Shown piece by piece: positions 14,120 through 22,417 of a stretch of 35,119 nucleotides of DNA. Each line of letters opens with the position of its first letter. The first letter of the stretch is position 1. The stretch comes from Geobacteraceae bacterium (GTDB lineage Bacteria > Desulfobacterota > Desulfuromonadia > Geobacterales > Geobacteraceae), in assembly GCA_009773645.1 (NCBI GenBank), contig WSYB01000035.1, positions 1 to 35,119 on the forward strand. The letters run 5' to 3'. A program made the position numbers and the translations under genes. The notes beneath the pieces are model-generated. The model ran no database searches and was not told the origin of the DNA. It saw nothing but the letters and a program-made list of their open reading frames with translations.

Positions 14120-17100
14120 TCAGACAAGCCTTTTCAAGAGATTTCTGGCCTCAGCCAGGATGCCGTCGAATGAGGAGTCGGTGAGCTCGACAATGAGCCG
14201 GTAGTCGGGAGTAAACTGGTATTTTTTCGGCTGCTGCCGAATCAGGGCGATAATGACGTCGGGTGAGACCGGCGTTTTCTGGTGGAATGCGAACACGAGC
14301 CTCTTGCCGTCGAATTCCGCCTCCTTTATCAGGAGGGCTTTCATCCGGACCCTCAGGCACATCACCTCCAGGAGATAAGAGGCTGCCAGGGGGGGCTTGC
14401 CGAAGCGGTCCACCAGTTCCTCCAGCGCTTCCTTGATATCCTCTTCGGCTGCGGCCTGCGTCAGTTTCTTGTAGATCACCAGCCGCTGGTTCGGGTCACG
14501 GACGTAATCTTCGGGTATGAAGGCAGGGATGCGCAGCTTGATTTCCGGTTCCACCCTTTCGGTCAGCTCTTCTCCCTTCAGCTTTTTGATCGCCTCTTCC
14601 ATCAGTTCGGTGTACAGCTCAAATCCCACGGCGGCAATGTTTCCCGACTGCTTTGCCCCCAGAAGATCGCCGGCGCCGCGAATCTCCAGGTCGTGGGTGG
14701 CGATGCGGAATCCCGCTCCCAGTTCGGAAATATCCTGGAGGATTTTCAACCGCTCGCGGGCGTCGGCTGAGATGGCCCCTTCACCGGGAATCAGGAAATA
14801 TGCATAGGCGCGCTGTTTGGAGCGGCCAACCCTTCCGCGAAGCTGGTAAAGCTGTGACAGGCCGAAGGTGTCGGCGCGATTCACGATCAGGGTGTTTGCG
14901 GTGGAGATGTCGAGTCCGGACTCGATGATCGTGGTGCAGAGGAGGAGATTGAATTCGCCGTGCATGAAGGCGAGCATCACCTTTTCCAGACCTTTTTCGT
15001 CCATCTGGCCGTGGGCCACGGCGATCTTTGCCTCCGGCACGATCCTCTGGAGGTGCTCCGCCATTACTCCGATGGATTGGACCCGGTTGTGTACGAAGAA
15101 TACCTGCCCCCCGCGTTGCAGTTCGCGCAGTACCGCTTCGCGGATCAACTCGTCGGAAAACCGTGCCACGAAGGTCTTTATGGCGAGCCGGTCCACCGGG
15201 GGGGTGTCTATGATGGAGAGGTCGCGGATACCCATGATCGACATGTAGAGGGTACGGGGGATGGGTGTGGCGGTCAGGGTCATGATGTCCACCACGGCCC
15301 GGTATTTCTTGAGCTTCTCCTTGTGGGTCACGCCGAAGCGCTGTTCCTCGTCGACGACCAGAAGCCCCAGGTCCTTGAAGTGGACGTCGGCCTGCAACAG
15401 CCGGTGGGTGCCTATGACGATGTCGATATCCCCCTTTTTCACCCCGTCGAGGATCGCCTTCTGTTCCTTCGGAGTGCGGAACCGGGAGAGCATCTCCACG
15501 GTCACCGGATAAGCCCTGAACCGCTCCTTAAAAGTCTCCAGGTGCTGCTGGGCCAGTATCGTGGTCGGCACCAGCACCGCCGCCTGCTTGCCGTCCATCA
15601 CCGCCTTGAACGTCCCGCGCATGGCGACCTCGGTCTTGCCGTACCCCACGTCGCCGCAAACGAGGCGGTCCATAGGTTTCTGGTTTTCCATGTCCCGCAG
15701 CACGTCCTCGATGGCTGCCATCTGGTCAGGGGTCTCCTCAAAGGCAAACGAAGCCTCGAACTCCCGGAAAAGTTCGTCCGGCGGGGAAAAGGCATGCCCC
15801 TCCTGGACCTGGCGGGCCGCATAGATCTTCAGGAGTTCCTCGGCCATTTCCTTGACCGCTTCCCTGGCCCTGGCCTTGGCCTTTTCCCAGGAAGCGCCCC
15901 CCAGTCTGTCCACATGGGGCTCGATCCCTTCCGCCCCCACATAGCGCTGGACCAGGTTGATCCGGTCCACGGGGAGGTAGAGTTTGTCTTCGCCTGCATA
16001 TTCCAGAAGGAGGAAATCCCCTTCCGTGTCCCCCAGGGTAAGGTGCTTGAGCCCCCGGTAGGTGCCGACCCCGAAGTCAATGTGCACCATGTAGTCACCC
16101 GGCTTCAGTTCCGCCAGGGAGGAGAGAATCTGCTTCTTTCTCACCTCGGAGACGCCGCGGCGCTTAACTCTCCTGCCGAAGATCTCTTCCTCGGCAATGA
16201 CCACCAGCCCTTCTTCCAGGAGGCGGAAGCCGCGCGATATCTCCCCTACCAGGATATCGACCTTGCCGTCCCTGCGCCCCCGCTCCGCCGGGAAATCCCT
16301 TTCGGTTATGTTGAGCGGCAGACCATGGGGGGCGAGGAGCTCGTAAAGCCTCTGTGCCTGGCCGCGCTGATGACAGGCAAGGATAACCCGGGTTTTTTCC
16401 GCAAGCCAGCTGGAAAGGCGTTCCACAAGCGGCTTTAACACCTCCTCGCTGTCCGGCGCCATGTCCAGCCTCAGATCGCCGTTCTCTTCCGTGTTCAGGC
16501 GATAGCTCGTGATTGCCTCTCCCGGTCCGGTCATTTCCAGGAACGGCATATCCGCCCGCCTTCTCCCGGCAAGGAGTTCCGCGACCTTGTCCGCGGAAAG
16601 AAACAGTTCGGTGCTCTCGCAGGTAATGAGGTCCCGTTCCAGGGCACTCTCCGCGGCGGCGGCAAGCTCTTCGGCAAACTGTTCCGAGGCTTCCGTTACG
16701 GCTGCCGGGTCAACCACTATCGTGACGGCATCGGCACCGGCATAGTCAAAGAGGGTTTCCAGGTCGGGGTGGAACAGCGGCTGGAGATACTCAATGCCCG
16801 GCACATAGATTGCGTTCTGCGCCTGTTCCAGAACCTCCCGTCGGCGGTCGGCCGGTATTTCCAGGGCGTCGCATCTTTTCTTCAGACGGGTCGCGAACCC
16901 CTTCAGCACGTCTTCCGACAGCACCACCTCCCGTGACGGGAGGAGGATCAGCTCGGGCAGTGGGTTGAGGGAGCGCTGGGTGACAGGATCGAAGGTCCGG
17001 ATGGTATCGACGAAATCGCCGAAAAACTCGATCCTTACCGGCGAAGTGAGATTGGGGGGGAAGATGTCGAGGATTCCGCCGCGGACGGAAAAAGAGCCGC

Positions 17101-17599
17101 GGTCCTCCACCAGAGGGACATTGGAATAACCCAGTTTGACCAGCTTTCCCAGCAGCTCCTCCCGGTCCACCTCCTCGCCGGTCACCAGGTATTGGGAAAC
17201 CTCTCCCATGGTCCGCCTCGGCAGTACCTTCTGGGCCAATGCGGCGGGAGAAGTCACGAGGACCTTTCCCTTTCCGTCCATGAGACGAAACAGGGCATTC
17301 AAACGTTCGCCGGTTGTATCGTGGTGGGGGGAAGCCGGCTCAAAAGGGGCCGTTTCCCAAGGGGGAAAGTAGAGCACCGCTTCTTTCCGGCCCACGTAAA
17401 AGCGGAGCTCCCGGCACAGTTCCTCAGCCGTCTCCGAATTCGGGGTTACAACGAGAAGAGGGGCGTTCACCTCTCCCAGGAGCCTGGAGACGATGTAGGC
17501 GGGGGCCGAGCCCTTCAGGCCGGCCAGAGTGATCTGGGCAGTGGCCACGGAGAGGGCGGCAGCGAACTGCTGTATGAGGGCGTTGAAGTCAGTGGTCAT
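14120..17599 (-). CDS. mfd: transcription-repair coupling factor Mfd
   Basis: Pushes RNA polymerase stalled at DNA damage off the template and recruits UvrA. The 1159 residues are full length. The N-terminal UvrB-like part is followed by the RNA-polymerase-interacting CarD-like domain (PGDYMVHIDFGVGTYRGLKH, near residue 500). The RecG-like translocase has Walker A GDVGYGKTE near 648 and the DEEQ box VVDEEQRFG near 750. QLRGRVGRSKQRAYAYF and the C-terminal UvrA-masking domain follow. The ATG at 17597-17599 has no obvious ribosome binding site. It heads a minus-strand transcript with the PpiC lipoprotein. The window also holds uvrA, its partner, about 9 kb away on the other strand. Confidence 0.97.
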   Translation of the reverse strand: MTTDFNALIQQFAAALSVATAQITLAGLKGSAPAYIVSRLLGEVNAPLLVVTPNSETAEELCRELRFYVGRKEAVLYFPPWETAPFEPASPHHDTTGERLNALFRLMDGKGKVLVTSPAALAQKVLPRRTMGEVSQYLVTGEEVDREELLGKLVKLGYSNVPLVEDRGSFSVRGGILDIFPPNLTSPVRIEFFGDFVDTIRTFDPVTQRSLNPLPELILLPSREVVLSEDVLKGFATRLKKRCDALEIPADRRREVLEQAQNAIYVPGIEYLQPLFHPDLETLFDYAGADAVTIVVDPAAVTEASEQFAEELAAAAESALERDLITCESTELFLSADKVAELLAGRRRADMPFLEMTGPGEAITSYRLNTEENGDLRLDMAPDSEEVLKPLVERLSSWLAEKTRVILACHQRGQAQRLYELLAPHGLPLNITERDFPAERGRRDGKVDILVGEISRGFRLLEEGLVVIAEEEIFGRRVKRRGVSEVRKKQILSSLAELKPGDYMVHIDFGVGTYRGLKHLTLGDTEGDFLLLEYAGEDKLYLPVDRINLVQRYVGAEGIEPHVDRLGGASWEKAKARAREAVKEMAEELLKIYAARQVQEGHAFSPPDELFREFEASFAFEETPDQMAAIEDVLRDMENQKPMDRLVCGDVGYGKTEVAMRGTFKAVMDGKQAAVLVPTTILAQQHLETFKERFRAYPVTVEMLSRFRTPKEQKAILDGVKKGDIDIVIGTHRLLQADVHFKDLGLLVVDEEQRFGVTHKEKLKKYRAVVDIMTLTATPIPRTLYMSIMGIRDLSIIDTPPVDRLAIKTFVARFSDELIREAVLRELQRGGQVFFVHNRVQSIGVMAEHLQRIVPEAKIAVAHGQMDEKGLEKVMLAFMHGEFNLLLCTTIIESGLDISTANTLIVNRADTFGLSQLYQLRGRVGRSKQRAYAYFLIPGEGAISADARERLKILQDISELGAGFRIATHDLEIRGAGDLLGAKQSGNIAAVGFELYTELMEEAIKKLKGEELTERVEPEIKLRIPAFIPEDYVRDPNQRLVIYKKLTQAAAEEDIKEALEELVDRFGKPPLAASYLLEVMCLRVRMKALLIKEAEFDGKRLVFAFHQKTPVSPDVIIALIRQQPKKYQFTPDYRLIVELTDSSFDGILAEARNLLKRLV

Positions 17600-17733
17600 G
17601 GATACGTATGCAATGGATTTGCGGCATGTTTAGGAGGGTGCCTGTGAGAAAGGATAGCAAAAAACGCGAAGTTAATCCAGCAGAATGCCTTTATTAACCG
17701 TGTTGAAAGTTTTGAAACGGATGATAACAGTGA

Positions 17734-17761
17734 TTGAAGAGATGGGGAGTGATGGTACACT
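17734..17761 (+). promoter_or_regulatory. candidate promoter giving a leaderless metK transcript
   Basis: TTGAAG (17734-17739), a 16-bp spacer and TACACT (17756-17761) lie so close to the ATG at 17768 that transcription would start at or next to the initiation codon. The only GGAG upstream (17746-17749) is 18 bases from the ATG, too far to act in ribosome binding. Confidence 0.45.
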
Positions 17762-17767
17762 TTCACC

Positions 17768-18970
17768 ATGATCACCGTTGAGACCAATAAGGGAAAATCG
17801 ATCACCGAACATCGGGTGGAGATTGTGGAGCGCAAGGGGACGGGGCACCCCGACTACATGTGCGACGCGATCATGGACGCCGTTTCCGTGGCCCTCTCGG
17901 CGGAGTACCTGAAAGTGTTCGGCGCCATCCTCCACCACAACATTGATAAAAGCCTCCTCGTCGCAGGGCGGGTGGAGAAATGGTTCGGCGGCGGCCGGGT
18001 AGTGCAGCCGATGGAACTCATCATCGGCGACCGGGCCACCTTCGCTGCCGGCGGTCGGACAATTCCGGTCGCCGACATCGCCGTAGAAGCCGCCAAAAGC
18101 TGGATCCGCCATAACATGCGCCTTGTGGACCCGGAACGGCATTTGAACTGTCGGGTCGTCCTTGCCCCCGGCTCTGAAGAGCTTACCGACATCTTTGTCC
18201 GGCCGGGAACGGTAAGGGTTGCCAACGATACCTCTGCCGCGGTCGGCTACTATCCGTTAAGCCCAACCGAGCAGGCAGTCCTGGGACTGGAAAGGTTCCT
18301 CAATTCAAAGGGGTTTAAGGAGAGGTATCCGGAGACCGGTGAGGATATCAAGGTCATGGGGCTGCGCTGGGGAAAGGGGCTGGACATCACGGTGGCCATG
18401 CCGCTCATTGCCGGGCACATCGGGTCGGAGCGGGAGTATTTTGCGCGCAAAGACGCCGTCCGCAAGGAAATGGCAGCATTTCTGGAGGGATTCAGGGAGT
18501 TCGACAGGAGAGAGGTTCATTTCAACACCCTGGACCAGGAAGGGAGAGGGCTTGGCGGGGTCTATCTGACCCTCCTCGGCACGTCGGCGGAAGATGCGGA
18601 TTCGGGACAGGTCGGGCGCGGCAACCGGGTGAACGGTCTCATCTCGGTCAACAGGCCGCTGGGGACCGAGGCGGCGGCCGGGAAAAACCCGGTGAGCCAT
18701 GTGGGGAAAATATACAACGTCCTTGCCCATCGCATTGCCAGAAAGGTATACGAGCAGATCCCCGGCATCAAGGAGGTCTACGTGCTCCTTCTGAGCCGGA
18801 TCGGCACGCCGGTTGACGCTCCGCGGATGGCGGCCGTCCAGGTGCTGCTGGAAAGGGGGAGGACCGTCAATGAGATCGCGAAAACCGCGGAAGGGATATG
18901 CGCACAGGAGCTGGCACGGATGGGCGAGTTCTGCATGGAGCTGGCGCGGGGGGAGTATCCTGTCTGCTGA
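17768..18970 (+). CDS. metK: S-adenosylmethionine synthetase, archaeal type
   Basis: Makes S-adenosylmethionine from methionine and ATP. The 400-residue sequence is not the usual bacterial MetK but the archaeal methionine adenosyltransferase family (COG1812-like). It shows ERKGTGHPDYMCDAI (GHPD at 26-29), LHHNIDKSLLVAGR, and the long signature GRGNRVNGLISVNRPL followed by EAAAGKNPVSHVGKIYN. Base composition resembles the neighbours, so any transfer from archaea is old. A terminator follows at 18994-19026. Whether the genome also encodes a bacterial-type MetK cannot be seen here. No riboswitch was recognised, and the start may be leaderless. Confidence 0.93.
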   Translation: MITVETNKGKSITEHRVEIVERKGTGHPDYMCDAIMDAVSVALSAEYLKVFGAILHHNIDKSLLVAGRVEKWFGGGRVVQPMELIIGDRATFAAGGRTIPVADIAVEAAKSWIRHNMRLVDPERHLNCRVVLAPGSEELTDIFVRPGTVRVANDTSAAVGYYPLSPTEQAVLGLERFLNSKGFKERYPETGEDIKVMGLRWGKGLDITVAMPLIAGHIGSEREYFARKDAVRKEMAAFLEGFREFDRREVHFNTLDQEGRGLGGVYLTLLGTSAEDADSGQVGRGNRVNGLISVNRPLGTEAAAGKNPVSHVGKIYNVLAHRIARKVYEQIPGIKEVYVLLLSRIGTPVDAPRMAAVQVLLERGRTVNEIAKTAEGICAQELARMGEFCMELARGEYPVC

Positions 18971-18993
18971 CCCGCGGTAGGCGGTTCATCAGA

Positions 18994-19026
18994 AAACGGC
19001 GGGACTGGTGCCCCGCCGTTTCTTTT
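18994..19026 (+). terminator. rho-independent terminator of metK
   Basis: AAACGGCGGG (18994-19003) pairs perfectly with CCCGCCGTTT (19012-19021) across an 8-base loop, followed by CTTTTT. Confidence 0.85.
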
Positions 19027-19121
19027 TCCTTGACCGCCGTTTTTGTCCCGGTGTACTGTTGGACACCCCGCCGACATTCGGACTCCTACGGGCTTACCAG
19101 TATCAGTCAGGATGCGTCACC

Positions 19122-19841
19122 ATGAAATGGATACTCGTTGCCGCCGCCGCTTTGTATCTCTTCGGCTCATTTAAAAGGCCGGTTTTTTTTGCCGGCCTGC
19201 TTGCGGAGCTCGTCTACCTCGCCTTGCGGGGCGTGGAACTGGGGCGGCTTCCCCTTATCGGTCCCCACGACACACTGGTCTTTTTTTCGACCTCCATCGC
19301 GCTCATGGCGGTCCCCTTTTTTTACACGCCTCCGTTAAGAGATTCGGATGGATTTTCCTGGTCTGTCGGGTTCCTGGCGGCCCTCTTTGCCCTGCTGGCG
19401 CTTCCATTCCCATCCTTCAATATGCCCCTTCCGCCGATCCTGAGGACTTTATGGTTTGAATTCCACGTGGCACTCGCTTTTTTTGCCTATGCCCTCTTCG
19501 GCGTCGGCGCGGTTCTAGGGGGGATGTTCCTGAAGGACCGGGCAAGGGCCGTTCTCGACCTCCAGTACAAGGCGGCGCTGGTGGGGTACGCGTTTTTCTC
19601 TGCCTCCATGGTCTCCGGCGGCATCTGGGGGTACTATGCCTGGGGGACTTACTGGCTCTGGACCCCGAAGGAGCTCTGGACTTCTATTCTGTGGCTCTTT
19701 TACACCCTCTATTTGCATATACGGCTGAAAGGGGCACAGTGGGAGCGGATGGTGGCCTGGGCCGGGATAATCGGCTTTGCAGTTACCCTCTTCACTTACC
19801 TGGGGGTCAGCATGCTGATGAAAAGCTCGCACAGCTTTTGA
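19122..19841 (+). CDS. ccsA: cytochrome c assembly protein CcsA (system II)
   Basis: A polytopic inner-membrane protein that with ResB delivers heme to apocytochrome c outside the membrane. The 239-residue sequence has about seven to eight hydrophobic helices. The Trp-rich heme-handling segment is GGIWGYYAWGTYWLWTPKE, with Thr in place of the Asp of the common WDPKE form. Conserved histidines occur in GPHDTLVFF and in EFHVALAFF. The frame is open 38 codons further upstream, but that part is not membrane-like and overlaps the metK terminator. ATG 19122 has AGGA at 19109-19112. It precedes resB, separated by a palindromic repeat. Confidence 0.9.
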   Translation: MKWILVAAAALYLFGSFKRPVFFAGLLAELVYLALRGVELGRLPLIGPHDTLVFFSTSIALMAVPFFYTPPLRDSDGFSWSVGFLAALFALLALPFPSFNMPLPPILRTLWFEFHVALAFFAYALFGVGAVLGGMFLKDRARAVLDLQYKAALVGYAFFSASMVSGGIWGYYAWGTYWLWTPKELWTSILWLFYTLYLHIRLKGAQWERMVAWAGIIGFAVTLFTYLGVSMLMKSSHSF

Positions 19842-19854
19842 TCAAACGATTTAT

Positions 19855-19911
19855 GTAGGGGCGACTCATGAGTCGCCCTGGTTTTGCGGGCGAGGCATGC
19901 CTCGCCCCTAC
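19855..19911. repeat. composite of two 20-bp palindromes between ccsA and resB
   Basis: Two perfect palindromes, GGGCGACTCATGAGTCGCCC (19859-19878) and GGGCGAGGCATGCCTCGCCC (19888-19907), lie side by side within 10-bp terminal inverted repeats (GTAGGGGCGA and TCGCCCCTAC). The right half with its flank (19888-19911) is identical to 3983-4006 beside rnj. It resembles a two-part REP-type unit. It could slow transcription or stabilise the ccsA transcript. Confidence 0.8.
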
Positions 19912-19933
19912 CGATGCAAAGAGGCATAGTAAC

Positions 19934-20641
19934 ATGCTCACCAAAATCTACGACCGTCTTGCCTCGCTTACCCTCGGCCTCTGGCTGATCGGCGGGGTGT
20001 GCCTTTTTCTCGGCATTGGCTCGTTTTCCGGAGGTGGTGCGGAAGGAAGTTCCATCAACGACATGCCGCTCTTTGCCTGGCTTCGGGAAACGCCGGTAGT
20101 AACGTCGTGGTGGCTCTGGCTGACCATCGCCTGCCTTGCTCTCCTTGCCCTCAACACGGTCGTGTGCAGCATCGAATCGCTCCGCAACAAGTACGGCCGG
20201 ACCAACTTCCTCGTTCTGATCGCGCCGCAGTTGATGCACCTGGGCTTTCTTCTCATTGTCCTTGCCCATCTGTTCAGCGCCTATGGCGGATACAAGCAGG
20301 TGATGCAGGTCTATGAGGGGTCCGCCATCGGATTTCCGGACGGCGAAAGGGTGCAGGTGGCTGCTATCACGGCAGCAGCAGGGCCCATGGGGATGATGAC
20401 CGACTTCGGCGCCGAGCTCCGGTACGGCGCGCCGGGCAATGAGAAGTCGCAGACTATCCGGCCGAACGAGCCGCTCTTTTACAAGGGGGTCGGCATCTAT
20501 GTCAAGGACGTGGGGATGGTTCCGGAGCGGACTGCCCTGGTGGAGATACACCGGGAGCCGGGGGCGGGATGCGCCCTGGCGGGGGCGCTCCTCTTTACCG
20601 TGGGCAACGTGGTTCTGCTGGCGGTGAGGAGGGGGAAGTGA
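19934..20641 (+). CDS. resB: short ResB-like cytochrome c biogenesis protein
   Basis: Partner of CcsA in system II cytochrome c maturation. The 235-residue product shows the ResB opening (LTKIYDRLASLTLGLWLIGG), a second helix near WWLWLTIACLALLALNTVVC, a third near LVLIAPQLMHLGFLLIVLAH, then a periplasmic domain (RPNEPLFYKGVGIYVKDVG) and a final helix. It is about half the length of classical ResB, lacking most of the large periplasmic loop, as in some deltaproteobacteria. The frame extends 22 codons upstream through a palindromic repeat. ATG 19934 with GAGG at 19921-19924 is preferred. It forms a unit with ccsA. Confidence 0.82.
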   Translation: MLTKIYDRLASLTLGLWLIGGVCLFLGIGSFSGGGAEGSSINDMPLFAWLRETPVVTSWWLWLTIACLALLALNTVVCSIESLRNKYGRTNFLVLIAPQLMHLGFLLIVLAHLFSAYGGYKQVMQVYEGSAIGFPDGERVQVAAITAAAGPMGMMTDFGAELRYGAPGNEKSQTIRPNEPLFYKGVGIYVKDVGMVPERTALVEIHREPGAGCALAGALLFTVGNVVLLAVRRGK

Positions 20642-20715
20642 GATCGTGCGGTGATTCGATTTTCACCGGGGAAAACGGTCTCGGAAATCCATTTCTAACA
20701 ACAAAAGCCGAAACA

Positions 20716-20745
20716 GCAAAAGGCGACCGAAAGGCCGCCTTTTGC
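20716..20745 (+). terminator. rho-independent terminator of resB
   Basis: GCAAAAGGCGACC and GGCCGCCTTTTGC pair with one mismatch around a GAAA tetraloop, 74 bases after the resB stop. The T-run lies within the 3' arm of the stem. Confidence 0.7.
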
Positions 20746-20782
20746 ATTGGGAGCACTGTCCCGAATGTTGAGCATAATCAAT

Positions 20783-20813
20783 TTGCCATTTAGCCCAAGC
20801 AAAAGTGTATAAT
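20783..20813 (+). promoter_or_regulatory. candidate promoter of the CHRD lipoprotein
   Basis: A perfect -10 TATAAT (20808-20813) is preceded after 19 bp by TTGCCA (20783-20788). The spacer is long, so the -35 may be weak or activator-assisted. Confidence 0.5.
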
Positions 20814-20859
20814 AGTTATATAGGAAAAAGCATTTTCCCATAGAAAGGTGGATAGTAAA

Positions 20860-21348
20860 ATGAGAGTACTGCGAAGGTTAACATGGGTTGTCCTGAGTGC
20901 CTTTGCTCTCTTCTACCTGACCAGCTGCGGCGACGGCGGAGGGGGCGGAACAGTGGCCACAACGCTGGTCTCCCAATCGTTCACCACTACCATCACCCTG
21001 GCACAGGAGGTGCCTCCTCCCATAACACCCGTTGGCGTCATACCTGGCGGGAACGGTAGAGTCACCCTTGATCCGGCAACCAACGTACTCACCGGTTCAT
21101 TCACCACGACAAGCGTAGCCAATGCCACCTTCGCTCACATCCACGACGGGAACTTCGGCGTGGCAGGACCGGTTGTGGTCCCGTTGACGCAGTCTCCCGT
21201 CGGAAGCGGCATATGGGTGGTTCCGGCCGGCACGATCCTGACCACCCCCCAGGTTGCCCGGCTGCGGGCAGGGGGTTACTACGTGAACATCCATACTACC
21301 CTGAACCCTACCGGTGAGATCCGCGGGCAGCTCATCCCTGCGGTTTAA
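20860..21348 (+). CDS. CHRD-domain lipoprotein
   Basis: A 162-residue exported lipoprotein. The signal peptide ends in LTSC (Cys about residue 23), followed by a glycine tract GDGGGGG that forms a flexible tether. The rest is one CHRD domain: ITLAQEVPPPITPVGV, NATFAHIHDGNFGVAGPVVV, then AGGYYVNIHTTLNPTGEIRG. CHRD domains were named from chordin and occur in bacterial surface proteins of unknown function. AGGTG at 20845-20849 supports the ATG at 20860 over a GTG at 20848. The gene has its own promoter and terminator and is probably monocistronic. Confidence 0.9.
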   Translation: MRVLRRLTWVVLSAFALFYLTSCGDGGGGGTVATTLVSQSFTTTITLAQEVPPPITPVGVIPGGNGRVTLDPATNVLTGSFTTTSVANATFAHIHDGNFGVAGPVVVPLTQSPVGSGIWVVPAGTILTTPQVARLRAGGYYVNIHTTLNPTGEIRGQLIPAV

Positions 21349-21421
21349 TGTCGGCAGGGAAGCAAGGGGGTAAAAGACAGATGTCCGACTGGCTTAACTG
21401 AAAACGAGGCCGGGACACACA

Positions 21422-21446
21422 AAAAGGCGGTCAATGACCGCCTTTT
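21422..21446. terminator. bidirectional rho-independent terminator
   Basis: AAAAGGCGGTCA pairs perfectly with TGACCGCCTTTT around a single A (in practice a slightly larger loop). It lies between the CHRD gene and the convergent barrel gene and can serve both, having A and T runs on either side. Confidence 0.85.
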
Positions 21447-21451
21447 CAATT

Positions 21452-22366
21452 CTACCAATCTACCTTCACCCCCAGACGGGCAAAGGGGGCGTCATCCACA
21501 TTGATGTCTTTTCTGAAGCCGTCGAAGAACGCGAACCGGCGGGCAAAGGCGTAGCCGCCGGAAAGGTTCACGTTGACGGCGGAGAACAGGGTGAAGCCGG
21601 CCCCGGCAAAGGCCCGAAAATTGCTGTAGTTGATGATCTTCGCACCGAGCGCGGCGTCATGGAGCTGATATTCCCCTCCGGCAAATTCTCCGCCGATGTA
21701 AAAGCGCTTGGTTCTGTCGGGAGCGTAGCTGACGCCGGGCCGGGGGGCGGCCAGGCTGATGGTCCAGTGTTCGTCGGGCCGGTAAATGGCGCCGGCTATG
21801 GGGAGGAACGGAACGGACCGGTACCCTTCCAGGTAAATCAATCCCGCCAGCAGGGTCAGTTTTTCGGACGGGCTGTAACGACCCAGAAAAGCGAGCAGAA
21901 CGCGGAGATCATCGGCGCCGATCGCCTTGAAGTCGCTTCTCAGTCCGGGGGCAACGAGGAAATTGAGGGCGAGGCTTTTAGTCGCCTGGTAATTACTGCC
22001 AAGGCTTGCCGTGAGGGCATGCAGCTCCTCCGGGAGGCGGGCGCCGGCCGGGGCGCTGATGTGGCGCAGTGAATAGCCCAGCTCGGTGAGGAGGCTCAGT
22101 CGCGGGGTGACAACGTGCGTTCTGCCGAGCTTGACCTCCACCTCCTCCATGCCGACCTTCCCCCCGACGTCCCGGCTGCCGCTCTCCGGGAGCCAAGCGC
22201 TCTCCACCGAGGCACTCCAGGGCGGGAAAGTTTCCTTGTCCGCAGCCGGGGCCTCCGGTTTCCCGGCAGGTGCAGCGGGAGCATTCTCCTCCGCTTGCGC
22301 CGCCGTTACCGTAAGGGTGCAGAAGAACAAAAGCAACGACAGGAAAAAGATGCCGCATTTATTCAT
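21452..22366 (-). CDS. outer-membrane beta-barrel protein, DUF6268-like
   Basis: A 304-residue exported protein with a clear signal peptide (residues 1-23, cut near TAAQA). An Ala/Pro-rich linker (APAAPAGKPEAPAADKE) is followed by alternating beta strands up to a terminal ARLGVKVDW. A C-terminal aromatic residue after such strands is the usual outer-membrane insertion signal. PIAGAIYRPDEHWTISLAAP resembles the DUF6268 family of predicted barrels. GGAG lies 5 bases before the ATG. Function is unknown. The gene follows a periplasmic cyclophilin gene by about 50 bases on the same strand, and that foldase might assist it. Confidence 0.8.
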   Translation of the reverse strand: MNKCGIFFLSLLLFFCTLTVTAAQAEENAPAAPAGKPEAPAADKETFPPWSASVESAWLPESGSRDVGGKVGMEEVEVKLGRTHVVTPRLSLLTELGYSLRHISAPAGARLPEELHALTASLGSNYQATKSLALNFLVAPGLRSDFKAIGADDLRVLLAFLGRYSPSEKLTLLAGLIYLEGYRSVPFLPIAGAIYRPDEHWTISLAAPRPGVSYAPDRTKRFYIGGEFAGGEYQLHDAALGAKIINYSNFRAFAGAGFTLFSAVNVNLSGGYAFARRFAFFDGFRKDINVDDAPFARLGVKVDW

Positions 22367-22417
22367 TTCGACTCCACTGCAAAGAGTGGCTGCTGCTTAC
22401 CGGGACGCCCTTTGGCC

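Noticed and set aside
14960-16438. Long open frame (about 490 codons) opposite mfd
   Set aside because: Shadow of mfd; the sequence is His/Leu/Gly-rich in the way antisense frames of GC-rich genes are.
19008-19121. N-terminal extension of CcsA
   Set aside because: Overlaps the metK terminator and is not membrane-like; the ATG at 19122 with AGGA fits the family.
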